A DNA stretch of 39,684 bases from UBA1189 sp045612065 (GCA_045612065.1 JAZKYH010000023.1:1-39684); one strand, 5' to 3'; numbered from the stretch's first letter, positions 15,917 through 25,647 are shown. Notes: generated by a model from the letters alone, not told the origin. Program-made: numbers and translations.

Positions 15917-18901
15917 TTATGCCTTAGCAACAGCCTTCTTATCCTTTCTGTACATCACACGGTATGCCAAAGGAGCGGCAAGGAAGAGTGATGAGCAGGT
16001 GCCGTATACTACACCGAGAATCATAGCGAATGAGAAGCTACGGATGCTCTCACCACCAAGGAAGAAGATACAGAGAAGTACTACGAGGGTACTTACTGAG
16101 GTGTTGATGGTACGAGCAAGTGTGGTGTTCAAAGAATCGTTGAAGAGCTGGCTCTTATCACGCTTGGGATAGAGACCGAAGAACTCACGGATACGGTCGA
16201 AGATAACCACCTTATCGTTGATAGAGTAACCGATAGCGGTGAGGATAGCACCGATAAAGGTCTGGTCAACGTCCATGGAGAAGGGGAGCACACCGCTGAG
16301 GATTGAGTAGGTACCCATGATGAGCACTACGTCAACCACGAGGGCAATAACTGAACCTACGCTATATGCTACGTTGCGGAAACGGATAAGGATGTAGATG
16401 AAGATAGCAGCCCATGCGAGGATCACTGACCAGATGGCACCGCGGAGGATGTCTGAAGCCATGCTCGGACCTACCTTCTGTGATGAGATGATAGAACCAC
16501 CAGTGTGGTTATCGCGGTCGATGAATACCTCATAGGTGAGGTCGCTGCTGAGCAACTTAGCACCCATGAATGCCTCATAGAGGAACATTTCGATTTCAGC
16601 ATCGATGTCTTGAGCATCATCCTCGATGCGGTAGTTGGTGCTGATACGTACGGTCTGACCATCGTTACCGAGGGCGATGACTGATACTGAAGCGTCTTCG
16701 CCAATCTTCTCAGCAAGGATAGCCTCAACCTCCTCGGGCACTACCTGATTCTCGAACTTAACGGTGAAGTTGCGTCCACCAGTGAAATCGATACTCTCGC
16801 TCAAGCCCTTAGTAGCAAGCATAGCTACACTGAGTACAACAGCTGTACCAAATACCGCGAATGTTACCTTAGCAGAACCCATGAAGTTGATCTTAGAGTT
16901 GCGCATGAGGTTCTTTGAGAGACCTGTAGTGAAGGTGAGGTTTGTCCACTTCTCCTTAGCCAAACGCCACTCGTAAACAAGACGTGTCATGAACACAGCG
17001 GTGAAGAATGAGCAAACGATACCAATGATCAAGGTCGTAGCGAAGCCACGGATAGGACCTGTACCGAAGTTGAAGAGGATGATACCAGTAATAATAGAAG
17101 TAATGTTAGAGTCAAAGATTGCAGAGAATGCGTTCTTATAACCATCGGTGAGAGCTTGCTTCACTGTCTTACCAGCGCGAAGCTCTTCCTTGGTGCGCTC
17201 GTAGATAAGCACGTTAGCATCCACCGCCATACCGAGAGTCAATACCATACCGGCAATACCAGACATGGTCAAGGCAGCTTGGAATGATGCAAGGATACCG
17301 AGTGTGAAGAAGAAGTTGAGGATAAGAGCACCATTAGCTACCATACCAGGGATTAAGCCGTACATAGCGCACATGTAAATCATCAATACAACGAATGCTA
17401 CGATGAATGAAAGGATACCCTGCTCGATAGACTTCTGACCGAGTGAGGGACCTACAATGTCTTCCTGTACAATCTTGGCAGGAGCGGGCATCTTACCTGA
17501 CTTGAGCACGTTAGCCAAGTCCTTGGTATCCTCCTGAGTGAACTGACCGGTGATCTGTGACTGACCGCCAGTAATCTCGTTCTGTACGTTAGGAGCACTG
17601 TAGATATAACCGTCGAGTGCGATAGCTATGGGCTTACCAATGTTCTGCTTGGTGAGCTGTGCCCAACGACGTGCACCGTCAGAGTTCATAGTCATAGATA
17701 CGCTGGGACGGCCATAGTTGTCATAGTCGTCGTTAGCCGATACGATAACGTCACCCTCGAGCGGAGCGCGACCGTTGCGCTGGGTTGACTTGATGGCATA
17801 GAGTTCGAAGATCTTTCCGTCCTCGTCGATAGCCTTCACACCCCACATGAGCTTGAGGTCGCGGGGAAGCATTGCCTTCACCTCTTCGCGAGCGAGGTAC
17901 TCATCAATCTGCTTTGTATCGCGGCTGTGGGCGTAACCAACTACACAACCTTGATTCTGTACGAGCTGAAGGAGCGAGAGCAAGGGATTTTCCTTCTGAG
18001 CCTTTGCAATAGCAGCAGCGTCAGCGGCACTTTCGGCATTATTGCCAGTAAGAGAAGAGAGGTCTACAGACTCCTCGGTAGCCTCCTCAGCAGCGGGTGC
18101 TTCAGTAGCCTCTGTAGTTTCTGCAGTCTCGGGGTTCTCAACAGCGATGATGTCGCGCAACTTAGCGTCGGCAGCAGCGAGGAAGGGAGCAACCTCTGCA
18201 GAGGTGTAGGTCTCCCAGAACTCGAGGTTAGCCGAACCTTGGAGAAGCTTTCTCACACGCTCGGGCTCCTTCACACCAGGGAGCTCTACCATGATACGAC
18301 CCATGCTACCTTCGAGCTCTTGGATGTTGGGCTGAGCCACACCGAAGCGGTCGATACGGGTACGGAGCACGTTGAATGAGTTTGCGATAGCTGCGTTAAC
18401 CTCGGCACGTACAACAGCCTCAACTTCAGCATCGGTGCTCTTTGTGTTCACCTTATCCTTGAGCTGCTGTGTAGCGAAGAGCTCAGCAAGTGTGCCTTCG
18501 GGCTTTAGGTTCTTGTATTCCTTAATAAATAAGGTAATGAAGTCACTGTTGCTGCTTGCAGCCTGCTTAGTAGCTGTAGCTACAGCGTTTACGAACGCTT
18601 CGTCAGTCTTGTGGTCGGCAAGTGCCTTCACAACATCGGGTACAGATACCTCGAGGATAACGTTCATACCACCCTTAAGGTCGAGGCCGAGGCCGATACC
18701 CATTTCGCGGGTTTGTTTGAAGGTATACACACCAAGGTAAACCTTCTTGTTCATGATTGAATCGATATACACCGATCCGCCTCCAGCATATTGCGCAGCC
18801 TTCTTCTCATGATGGCTGGTCACAAAGGTGAAGGAGAGGTAGAATGCACACACTACTGTGAGCAACACCGCAATTGCTTTTACAAATCCTTTGTTTTGCA
18901 T
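15917..18901 (-). CDS. secDF: Protein translocase subunits SecD and SecF, fused
   Basis: 994-residue inner-membrane protein that uses the proton gradient to pull proteins out through SecYEG. The N-terminus is one helix (AIAVLLTVVCAFYLSFTFV), then the large periplasmic SecD P1 domain with GLDLKGGMNVILEVSVPDV near 72 and an acidic, Ala/Glu-rich insert near 270 (TAETTEATEAPAAEEATEE). The SecD membrane block begins at about 475 and contains the conserved Asp in LGMAVDANVLIYERTKEEL near 559. The SecF half starts near 665; its matching motif is GYSINDKVVIFDRIREFFG near 890. Fusion of the two subunits is usual in Bacteroidota. It is transcribed alone from a 354-bp gap. Confidence 0.97.
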   Translation of the reverse strand: MQNKGFVKAIAVLLTVVCAFYLSFTFVTSHHEKKAAQYAGGGSVYIDSIMNKKVYLGVYTFKQTREMGIGLGLDLKGGMNVILEVSVPDVVKALADHKTDEAFVNAVATATKQAASSNSDFITLFIKEYKNLKPEGTLAELFATQQLKDKVNTKSTDAEVEAVVRAEVNAAIANSFNVLRTRIDRFGVAQPNIQELEGSMGRIMVELPGVKEPERVRKLLQGSANLEFWETYTSAEVAPFLAAADAKLRDIIAVENPETAETTEATEAPAAEEATEESVDLSSLTGNNAESAADAAAIAKAQKENPLLSLLQLVQNQGCVVGYAHSRDTKQIDEYLAREEVKAMLPRDLKLMWGVKAIDEDGKIFELYAIKSTQRNGRAPLEGDVIVSANDDYDNYGRPSVSMTMNSDGARRWAQLTKQNIGKPIAIALDGYIYSAPNVQNEITGGQSQITGQFTQEDTKDLANVLKSGKMPAPAKIVQEDIVGPSLGQKSIEQGILSFIVAFVVLMIYMCAMYGLIPGMVANGALILNFFFTLGILASFQAALTMSGIAGMVLTLGMAVDANVLIYERTKEELRAGKTVKQALTDGYKNAFSAIFDSNITSIITGIILFNFGTGPIRGFATTLIIGIVCSFFTAVFMTRLVYEWRLAKEKWTNLTFTTGLSKNLMRNSKINFMGSAKVTFAVFGTAVVLSVAMLATKGLSESIDFTGGRNFTVKFENQVVPEEVEAILAEKIGEDASVSVIALGNDGQTVRISTNYRIEDDAQDIDAEIEMFLYEAFMGAKLLSSDLTYEVFIDRDNHTGGSIISSQKVGPSMASDILRGAIWSVILAWAAIFIYILIRFRNVAYSVGSVIALVVDVVLIMGTYSILSGVLPFSMDVDQTFIGAILTAIGYSINDKVVIFDRIREFFGLYPKRDKSQLFNDSLNTTLARTINTSVSTLVVLLCIFFLGGESIRSFSFAMILGVVYGTCSSLFLAAPLAYRVMYRKDKKAVAKA

Positions 18902-19087
18902 TTTGTTAGTTATTTTATTTTGTTATTGTATTTATACCTTGTCAAATACTATGCGTTGACTCCAGAGAACCAGGCACAATTTCCAACAAAGGTGCAAATA
19001 TAGGACTTTTTTTCTCAACTAACGATTTCTTAAGCAATTATTTGCATTTTTGATGCGATTTTGCCCCCTTGTAGAGACATTTTGACG

Positions 19088-19114
19088 AAAAACGGCTTTT
19101 CTTCTTCCGTTTTT
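19088..19114 (-). terminator. Possible terminator hairpin between sufE and secDF
   Basis: AAAAACGG (19088-19095) and CCGTTTTT (19107-19114) form an 8-bp stem with an 11-nt loop. T-rich flanks on both strands fit a bidirectional terminator, though it lies about 140 bp after the sufE stop. I see no gene in the 18902-19255 gap. Confidence 0.4.
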
Positions 19115-19255
19115 TTAGAAGTTAGAAACAATATGTCCTTTTACGCTACACCTAAGGGCGTACAACGAACTATAAGTTATCTTTACAATCAAGAGACAAC
19201 CTATGTTGCGTGCGGACCTAAGCTGAGGCGTCCACACCACCTTTTGAATAAAATA

Positions 19256-19684
19256 CTACGCTTGTGCGTGCTTTGCCTTGTAAGCGAGGGCGTAGAGGCG
19301 CATCTGCTTCACCATGGCTACGAGGCCATTGCTACGGGTGGGTGAGAGATGCTCTTTGAGGCCTATCTCCTCGATGAAGTAGAGGTCGGCATCGGCAATC
19401 TCCTCAGCAGTGTGGCCCGAGAGCACCTTTACCAAGAGGCTCACGATACCTTTCACGATGAGGGCATCGCTCTCGGCTTGGAAGATGAGGCGGCCATCCT
19501 TTTCGTCGGCTTGTAGCCATACACGGCTTTGGCATCCTTCGATGAGGTTGCTGTCGGTCTTGTACTCTTCGGCCAAAGGCTCCTGCTCGCTACCGAGGTC
19601 GATGAGGAGTTGGTACTTGTCCATCCAATCGTCCAGTTCGCTGAACTCTTCGATGATTTGGTCTTGTATTTCGTTGATGGTCAT
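19256..19684 (-). CDS. sufE: SufE family sulfur acceptor protein
   Basis: 142-residue cytosolic protein of the SufE/CsdE family, which takes persulfide sulfur from the cysteine desulfurase SufS and hands it to the SufBCD scaffold for Fe-S cluster assembly. The active-site Cys is C51 in the invariant context LIEGCQSRVWL; the helical ends (MTINEIQDQIIEEFSELDDW and SNGLVAMVKQMRLYALAYK) match the family. It lies 20 bp downstream of the CAT-like gene and probably shares its transcript. The other suf genes are not in this window, so it acts with partners encoded elsewhere. Confidence 0.94.
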   Translation of the reverse strand: MTINEIQDQIIEEFSELDDWMDKYQLLIDLGSEQEPLAEEYKTDSNLIEGCQSRVWLQADEKDGRLIFQAESDALIVKGIVSLLVKVLSGHTAEEIADADLYFIEEIGLKEHLSPTRSNGLVAMVKQMRLYALAYKAKHAQA

Positions 19685-19704
19685 TTTTGTTTAGAGTTTA
19701 GTGT

Positions 19705-20328
19705 TTAGCGTAAATTATCAATCTCTTGCTGAATAATACCAAGGAACCGGGCAGCATGGGCGCCATCCATCTGCGTGTGGTGAAACTGGAATGAGATGGT
19801 CAATGTCGTCTTCAACAACTGTCGCCTATACTTTCCCCAAATGAGGAAGGGATTATTGAAGATGCCGCTATACATACCCACGGCGCCATCAATTTCATAT
19901 TGCGCTAAAGCCGATGTGCCTATGACCATACTGCCCTCTGACAAGTCGTGGTCGATGCAACTTTCAGCAACTTGCCTCGTAAGACGCAAATAGTCGCGAT
20001 TGAACTGCTCCAAATCTTCCGTGAAGGGAATGTCACACGAACTCACTTCCCCCTTACAATTGGCTACGATGGTATTCACTGCGATGTCATCGTACTGCAT
20101 CAACTTATCGCCTACGGGGAGTAAGTAGAACTCCTTCACCTGACTTGCGGCCTTGCCGATGCAGTAGCACATGAGCATGTTGAACTTCAATCCTCTGCGC
20201 TTGCTCACCTTCACGAGACGAGACACGTCGAGTGTCTTGAAGAATGTCACCATAGGCATGGGGGCATTCATCCACATCTCAAAGGCATAAGCCCTGGTCG
20301 TATTTTGGGGATTGACTTCGTGTTTCAT
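19705..20328 (-). CDS. Chloramphenicol acetyltransferase-like acyltransferase
   Basis: 207-residue CoA-dependent O-acetyltransferase of the CAT fold (active as a trimer in the family). The catalytic motif HHTQMDG is at 183-189 near the C-terminus, and the structural PFLIWGKY and FNMLMCYCIGKAA segments also fit. It is about 10 residues shorter than classical CatA enzymes and belongs to the generic Bacteroidales branch found on chromosomes, so chloramphenicol may not be its substrate. The ATG follows the M28 peptidase stop with no gap (TAA-ATG), and sufE follows 20 bp on. Nothing nearby suggests recent transfer as a resistance cassette. Resistance activity should not be assumed. Confidence 0.85.
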   Translation of the reverse strand: MKHEVNPQNTTRAYAFEMWMNAPMPMVTFFKTLDVSRLVKVSKRRGLKFNMLMCYCIGKAASQVKEFYLLPVGDKLMQYDDIAVNTIVANCKGEVSSCDIPFTEDLEQFNRDYLRLTRQVAESCIDHDLSEGSMVIGTSALAQYEIDGAVGMYSGIFNNPFLIWGKYRRQLLKTTLTISFQFHHTQMDGAHAARFLGIIQQEIDNLR

Positions 20329-21303
20329 TTACTTCTCATTATAGATTACCTGCAATACCGTCTGTCCTACAGCACGGAGCACGGCGGGGTCGATGTTGTC
20401 CATCGTGTCATCCATCGTGTGCCATGTGGGGGCAAAGCCTGTCTCGGGGTAGTGTCCTATGATGTCAATACAGGGTATGCGGGCAATTTGGTTAATGGGC
20501 AGATGGTCATCAGTGATTACTCCGCCATCGGCATGAGCAAACCACTGGCCATTGCCACCGGCATGAGCGGCAGCCCACACCTTGTCCACAATGTGCTTGG
20601 CGAAATAGTCCGAGTAGCCCTCACGATGGAAGCGGGCATCCTTGCCGCCCACCATATCGAGCAATATGCCAAAGCGAGCCATATAGCCTGCCGTGTGGGG
20701 TACACGAGCCCAATACTGCGAGCCAAGACACCAGGTGATGCCTTCGGTGGGTTCATCATCATCGGCATGAGTACCGTAGTCCTCGGCATCGAAGAGGATG
20801 ATATCGATGCCAATTTCTGCGGGCTGTGCTTGCAACTGGCGAGCCACCTCAAGGAGTACGCCTACACCGCTGGCACCATCATTGGCCCCAAGGATGGGAG
20901 TGCGGTGGTTCTTGGGGTCGGGGTCGGCATCGGCCCAAGGGCGACTGTCCCAATGGGCGCACAGGAGCACACGCTTCTTCTGTTCAGGTTTGTAAGAACC
21001 GATGATGTTACGTGCATAGAGTGGAGTGCCGTCATAGGCACGCAGAGTGACGCGCTGTGCCGTCACCTGTGCTCCGAAACGTGCAAGTTCGGCCTCCAGC
21101 CAGTCGCCACAGGCATGGTGCGCCTCGCTATTAGGCACACGAGGTCCAAAGGCCACCTGCTCTGCCGTGTAGCGATAGGCACTATCGGCATTGAAGGTAG
21201 GCACCACGACGGGAGTCTGAGGCTGCTCCACTGATTTTGGCGCCTGTTTGCCTCCACAGGCAACAAGCGCCAAAGCCATAAATAATATCGAAAATATACG
21301 CAT
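20329..21303 (-). CDS. M28 family zinc peptidase / glutaminyl cyclase-like lipoprotein
   Basis: 324-residue lipoprotein with lipobox LVAC (Cys16). The catalytic domain is of peptidase family M28, which in Bacteroidota includes glutaminyl-peptide cyclases that form N-terminal pyroglutamate on exported proteins. Metal-site motifs are visible in order: LLCAHWDSRPWAD (about 112), GANDGASGVGVLLE (about 140), LFDAEDYGTH (about 172), LLDMVGGKDARF (about 215) and a late FAPTWHTMDDTMDNID. The WDSRP and DAEDYG context favours a cyclase over an aminopeptidase, but this is inference. Membrane anchored in the envelope. First gene of the M28-CAT-sufE operon; its 92-bp upstream gap carries a CATCGCG repeat element. 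Confidence 0.87.
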   Translation of the reverse strand: MRIFSILFMALALVACGGKQAPKSVEQPQTPVVVPTFNADSAYRYTAEQVAFGPRVPNSEAHHACGDWLEAELARFGAQVTAQRVTLRAYDGTPLYARNIIGSYKPEQKKRVLLCAHWDSRPWADADPDPKNHRTPILGANDGASGVGVLLEVARQLQAQPAEIGIDIILFDAEDYGTHADDDEPTEGITWCLGSQYWARVPHTAGYMARFGILLDMVGGKDARFHREGYSDYFAKHIVDKVWAAAHAGGNGQWFAHADGGVITDDHLPINQIARIPCIDIIGHYPETGFAPTWHTMDDTMDNIDPAVLRAVGQTVLQVIYNEK

Positions 21304-21354
21304 AATCTCTTCCTATTTGGAATATCCGGAAAACCCGGAAAGTCCAGTTTTCTT

Positions 21355-21384
21355 CGCGATGTTCGGTCGCCCCTCTTCAGAGGT
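21355..21384 (-). repeat. CATCGCG hairpin element, copy between cysS and the M28 gene
   Basis: On the minus strand a CCTCT-GA-AGAGG hairpin (21372-21383) is followed, after GGGC and 8 more nt, by CATCGCG (21355-21361) and AAGAAAA. It fills much of the cysS-M28 gap and would be in the M28 5' leader. Confidence 0.6.
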
Positions 21385-21395
21385 GGGGGGAGGCG

Positions 21396-22877
21396 TTACT
21401 TGTTCAACTTCCAGGTGCAACCGTCCTTGGTATCCTTGATCTCGAAGCCGAGGGCAGCAAGTTCGTTGCGAATCTTGTCGCTCGTAGCCCAATCCTTGTT
21501 GGCCTTGGCAACGGCACGCTGCTCGAGGAGCATATCCACTACCTTGCCGAATGCCTCTTCACGGCCGCTGTTGTTGCCACCCTGCTCAGCCTTGATACCG
21601 AGGATATCGAAGAGGAACAGCGCGAACACCTCCTTCAACTCTGCGAGGTCGGCAGCACTCAGTGTAGCCTTCTTGTCGACGGTTTGGTTGATGATGCGTG
21701 CAGCATCGAAGAGGTGACTGATGACGATGGGCGTGTTGAGGTCGTCGTTCATCGCATCGTAGCACTTGGTACGGATGCCGCTCACGTCAACTGATGAGGT
21801 TTCCGAAGCGGTGATGCGGCCGAGGTTCTCCCATGCTTCGAGCAAGCGACTGAGACCCTTCTCTGATGCCTGCAAAGCCTCGTTGCCGAAGTCCACTGTA
21901 CTGCGATAATGTGCCTGCAAGATGAAGAAGCGGATGGTCATGGGGCTATAAGGCTGCTCCAACAAGGGGTGCGAACCGGCAAAGAACTCGCTCAGGTTGA
22001 TGAAGTTGTTGTATGACTTACCCATCTTCTGTCCGTTGATGGTAATCATATTGTTGTGCATCCAGTAGTGCACCATGTCGTCGCCCTGGCTGGCCACGCT
22101 CTGTGCAATCTCACACTCGTGGTGAGGGAACACGAGGTCCATGCCACCACCGTGGATGTCGAAGTGCTCGCCCAGGTATTTCTTACCCATCGCGGTGCAC
22201 TCGCAGTGCCATCCGGGGAAGCCGTCGCTCCAGGGTGAGGGCCAGCGCATGATGTGCTCGGGCTGTGCCTTCTTCCACAGGGCAAAGTCTACGGGGTTGC
22301 GCTTCTCGCTCTGTCCGTCGAGGTTGTCGCGGCTGGTGTTGAGCACATCGTCGAGGTTGCGGCCCGAGAGTTTGCCATAGCGGTGGTCGCGGTTGTACTT
22401 CTCCACATCGAAGTATACCGAACCCTCGCTCTCGTAGGCATAGCCATTGTCGAGAATTTCCTTCACCAAAGCAATCTGCTCGATGATGTGGCCCGAGGCA
22501 TGAGGCTCGATGCTGGGGGGCAACACGTTGAGTGCCTCCATGGCCTTGTGATAGCGGTTCAAGTAGTACTGCACCACCTCCATGGGCTCCAACTGCTCAA
22601 GGCGAGCCTTCTTCGCCACCTTGTCCTCACCCTCGTCGGCATCGTGCTCGAGGTGACCCACGTCGGTGATGTTACGCACATAGCGCACCTTGTAGCCCAA
22701 GTGCTGCAAGTAGCGGAAGAGGATGTCGAAGGTGATGGCGGGACGGGCGTGACCCAAGTGGGCATCGCCATATACCGTAGGACCGCAAACGTACATTCCC
22801 ACACGGCCTTCGTGCAGGGGCTTGAAGAGCTCCTTGCAGCGTGTGAGTGTATTGTATACTAATAACTGTTGTTCCAT
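21396..22877 (-). CDS. cysS: Cysteinyl-tRNA synthetase
   Basis: 493-residue class I aminoacyl-tRNA synthetase that charges tRNA-Cys. Zinc-site Cys31 is in MYVCGPTVYGDAHLGHARP, which also holds the HIGH signature as H40-L-G-H43. The second zinc-binding region is around GFPGWHCECTAMGKKYLG with the downstream FPHHECEIAQS. The KMSKS loop is K-M-G-K-S near 285 (GQKMGKSYNNF), a usual variant. The C-terminal helical domain contains the DALR-type segment (YDAMNDDLNTPIVISHLFDA). The start is supported by AAGGAG 9 bp upstream of the ATG and by a consensus promoter. It is transcribed alone. Confidence 0.97.
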   Translation of the reverse strand: MEQQLLVYNTLTRCKELFKPLHEGRVGMYVCGPTVYGDAHLGHARPAITFDILFRYLQHLGYKVRYVRNITDVGHLEHDADEGEDKVAKKARLEQLEPMEVVQYYLNRYHKAMEALNVLPPSIEPHASGHIIEQIALVKEILDNGYAYESEGSVYFDVEKYNRDHRYGKLSGRNLDDVLNTSRDNLDGQSEKRNPVDFALWKKAQPEHIMRWPSPWSDGFPGWHCECTAMGKKYLGEHFDIHGGGMDLVFPHHECEIAQSVASQGDDMVHYWMHNNMITINGQKMGKSYNNFINLSEFFAGSHPLLEQPYSPMTIRFFILQAHYRSTVDFGNEALQASEKGLSRLLEAWENLGRITASETSSVDVSGIRTKCYDAMNDDLNTPIVISHLFDAARIINQTVDKKATLSAADLAELKEVFALFLFDILGIKAEQGGNNSGREEAFGKVVDMLLEQRAVAKANKDWATSDKIRNELAALGFEIKDTKDGCTWKLNK

Positions 22878-22907
22878 AACTAATTCTCCTTATTACTAAT
22901 TGAAATA

Positions 22908-22938
22908 CAAAAGTAGTGCAAGCCGAGAGAAAATGCAA
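22908..22938 (-). promoter_or_regulatory. Promoter of cysS
   Basis: On the minus strand the -7 box TACTTTTG (22908-22915) is preceded by TTG (22936-22938) with a 20-bp spacer, 31 bp upstream of the ATG. Confidence 0.7.
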
Positions 22939-23002
22939 GTTTACTTGCGATTTTCCGAGGCGCCGCCTACTTTAAAGCTATGCGAGCATGGATTAAAAGT
23001 AG

Positions 23003-23031
23003 TGCAAATTTCCGACTTGCGAAAATTTGCA
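23003..23031 (-). terminator. Probable terminator of the outer-membrane receptor gene
   Basis: TGCAAATTT (23003-23011) and AAATTTGCA (23023-23031) form a perfect 9-bp stem 7 bp after the receptor stop, followed on the minus strand by CTACTTTTAATC. Confidence 0.5.
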
Positions 23032-23038
23032 CCCTAAA

Positions 23039-25549
23039 TTACATATCGTATTCCAATCCGTCGCCAGCGCCATACTCGGGCTGCATGCCTCCGTTGTCCA
23101 TCTTGCGAGGTTTCTTGGCACGCATGTTACCGAAGCTATAGGTGAGCGTGCCGCTAATCTGTCGGCCTCCACGGAAGTTGCTGCTATCCTGGTAGAAGTC
23201 GTCTCCCCACTTCTTCGAGTGGAAACGGCGCGAGTTGAGCAGGTCGCGGCCATTGAGCGAGAAACTCCACTTGCCACCGGCAAACTGCTTGCGCACACCC
23301 GCGTCAAGTCCGTAGTTGGGCGCACGGTAGCCCTGTGCGATGACGCTCTTGGCATTGTACATACCCGTCACCTGCAGCGACCAAGCCTTGGGCAAGCCAA
23401 TGGTACCCATCATGCGGAGGTTCCATGAGAAATCCTCACTGGCATCGCCATGCAGGTTTGCCCCATTGGGCAGGATGAAATTGAATTCATCGAGCTTGTA
23501 GTAGAACATGTTGAGCGTAGTGGTGAGGTCGAGCTTGCCGAAGAGGCGGTTCTTGCCCACAATCTCCACACCCGAGGAGAGCGACTGCGCCACGTTGTCC
23601 GAGGTGCTGTACATGATGCCGTTCTCCATATACGAGATGCGCTGTATGATGTCGTCGGTGGTGCGGTAGTAGGCCGATACCGACAGCATGTGGTTCTCCC
23701 ACGACTTGAGGTAGTTGAGTTCGAAGGCGTTCGAGTACTCGGGCTTCAGCAAGGGGTTACCGAACGAGATGTTGGTAGAGTCGCTGATGTTGTGGAACGA
23801 GTTGAGCTGACCTCCCCAGGGACGGCGCACACGCTTGGTGTAGTTGACCTGCAGCTCATTGTCGCCCGGCAACTGGTACGACAAGAACACGCTGGGGAAG
23901 AGCTGGAACACGGGGTCTAACTTCTCGGGATGGGTGCTGATGACGCCATCCTTCTTGTGGTGCGAGTCGGTAGTCACGGCATAGTATTCACCGCGCAAGC
24001 CCACCTGGTAGCCAAAGTTCTGCCACAGCTTGCCCGAGTAGGTGGCATAGAGGGCATGCAGGTCGCGGTTATAGATGAATCGGTTATAGAGGCTCTCAAT
24101 CTCCTGCTGCTTGTCGGGGTCGGCAAAGGTGCTCACGGGGCTGTTCTCGCGGGTAAACTTGCCGTTATAGCCCGCCTGCAACTTATGGTTCTCGTTGAAG
24201 GCATTCTCATAGTCGAGCTGCACCTCATAGTCGATGTTGCTACCCGCATTCTCCTGCAACTGGTAAGAGGTGATGGTGGGGTGATGCACCGATGATGCGC
24301 TGGGCGACATCTCAGTTATCTGTGTATATTCGCTGCTGTTGTTGTTGCCCCAGTGGTGGCGCGAAGCCGTGAAGTCAAGCCAGTGTGTGGTGCTCCACTC
24401 GTGCTTGTAGCCCAGGCTGAGGTTATACATGAGCATCTCTCCCGTGCTGGCTGTGGTGCGGCTGCGTGTATAGTTCTGTTGGCGCTCGCCCCCCACGACC
24501 TGTCCGCCCGTGTAGTCAATGACGTTGGTGCGGTGAGGGCTGCCCATCATGCCCATGAGGTCGAGCGAGAGGTGGTCCTTCGCAGTGGCGTGCCAGGTGA
24601 GTCCCGCGCGGGTAAACACGTTGCGCCCATTCATATTGCCATAGCCCAACTGGTCCAGGTAGGTCGTGTCGGAGCCTATGTAGTTCTCGCGGTAGCTGGT
24701 GTTCTCGTTGCGGTGGTGGCGCTCACGGTAGCTGATGTTGGCATAGGCATCCATCTTGCCGCTGCTGTAGTTGATGTTGGCACTCGCGTTGTAGCCCCCA
24801 AAGTCGAGGTCATACATGCTTGCGCCAGCCTGCGCACTGCCATAGTAGCCCGCCTTGCGGTCGCGCTTGAGCACGATGTTGATGATGCCCACCGTACCTT
24901 CGGGGCTATACTTTGCCGAAGGGTTGGTGATGACCTCGATGCGCTCGATGCTCTCGGCAGGCATCTGCTCCAGAATATCGCCCTGGTTGTCGGCCGTGAG
25001 GCCCTGTGCCTTACCATTGATCCACACCGTCACACTCTCAGAACCACGTAGCGACACTGTGCCCTCCGTGTCGACCTCCACCGAAGGGATGTTCTGCAAC
25101 ACCTCCGAGGCCGAGCCACCCGTAGCGGCAATGGCTTGGTCTACGTTGAACACCTTCTTGTCAATCTCAAACTTCATCTGCGAGCGTATGCCCGTCACCT
25201 CGACCTCCTTCAGCATCTGGTTGTCTTCGCCGATGGCAATCTGCTTGAAGTGCGCATTCTTGGCCGTAGCCGATAGGGTAAACTCGCGTGTGGTGTTCTG
25301 ATATCCGATATACGACACCGTGAGCACGTAGCTGCCATAGGCCAGCTCATCGATGCGGAAGGCTCCCGTCTCATCGGTAATGGTACCTCCAGCAAGGTGA
25401 GTGCTACCCTTGGGGGTGACTACGACGTTGACAAACTCCACAGGCTCCCCTGTTGCTTTATCCACGATTTTACCTCTCACGGTTCCCTGCGCCATCGCAG
25501 CCAGCGGAGCCAACACTCCCATCACGAGGAGCCATAAAATTTTCTTCAT
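23039..25549 (-). CDS. TonB-dependent receptor-like outer-membrane beta-barrel protein (OMP_b-brl_3 type)
   Basis: 836-residue outer-membrane protein with a signal peptide (MKKILWLLVMGVLAPLAAMA). Residues about 22-110 are a carboxypeptidase-regulatory-like domain (GTVRGKIVDKATGEPVEFVN), about 125-235 the TonB plug (NIPSVEVDTEGTVSLRGSES, then ESIERIEVITNPSAKYSPEG), and from about 240 a 22-strand type barrel with alternating aromatic residues. The pattern matches the 'outer membrane beta-barrel family protein' branch rather than SusC. No SusD or surface lipoprotein gene is next to it, which argues against glycan uptake. Substrate unknown. The AraC regulator gene lies directly upstream in the same direction, 189 bp away, separated by a hairpin repeat, so it may or may not control it. 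Confidence 0.88.
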   Translation of the reverse strand: MKKILWLLVMGVLAPLAAMAQGTVRGKIVDKATGEPVEFVNVVVTPKGSTHLAGGTITDETGAFRIDELAYGSYVLTVSYIGYQNTTREFTLSATAKNAHFKQIAIGEDNQMLKEVEVTGIRSQMKFEIDKKVFNVDQAIAATGGSASEVLQNIPSVEVDTEGTVSLRGSESVTVWINGKAQGLTADNQGDILEQMPAESIERIEVITNPSAKYSPEGTVGIINIVLKRDRKAGYYGSAQAGASMYDLDFGGYNASANINYSSGKMDAYANISYRERHHRNENTSYRENYIGSDTTYLDQLGYGNMNGRNVFTRAGLTWHATAKDHLSLDLMGMMGSPHRTNVIDYTGGQVVGGERQQNYTRSRTTASTGEMLMYNLSLGYKHEWSTTHWLDFTASRHHWGNNNSSEYTQITEMSPSASSVHHPTITSYQLQENAGSNIDYEVQLDYENAFNENHKLQAGYNGKFTRENSPVSTFADPDKQQEIESLYNRFIYNRDLHALYATYSGKLWQNFGYQVGLRGEYYAVTTDSHHKKDGVISTHPEKLDPVFQLFPSVFLSYQLPGDNELQVNYTKRVRRPWGGQLNSFHNISDSTNISFGNPLLKPEYSNAFELNYLKSWENHMLSVSAYYRTTDDIIQRISYMENGIMYSTSDNVAQSLSSGVEIVGKNRLFGKLDLTTTLNMFYYKLDEFNFILPNGANLHGDASEDFSWNLRMMGTIGLPKAWSLQVTGMYNAKSVIAQGYRAPNYGLDAGVRKQFAGGKWSFSLNGRDLLNSRRFHSKKWGDDFYQDSSNFRGGRQISGTLTYSFGNMRAKKPRKMDNGGMQPEYGAGDGLEYDM

Positions 25550-25647
25550 TGAATCGGTTTCTGTTTTTGTGTGTACATCTGTATAAAGACTACAATCTGC
25601 AGGAAAGGTTTAATCGCATGCACTAAAATAACATTACTATACATATC

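Noticed and set aside
20305..21234. 309-residue plus-strand ORF
   Set aside because: It lies fully antisense to the M28 peptidase gene, which has all its metal motifs. The long shadow comes from codon bias.
24353..25051. 232-residue plus-strand ORF rich in Val and Ala
   Set aside because: It is antisense to the outer-membrane receptor gene and has shadow-ORF composition with no recognisable motif.
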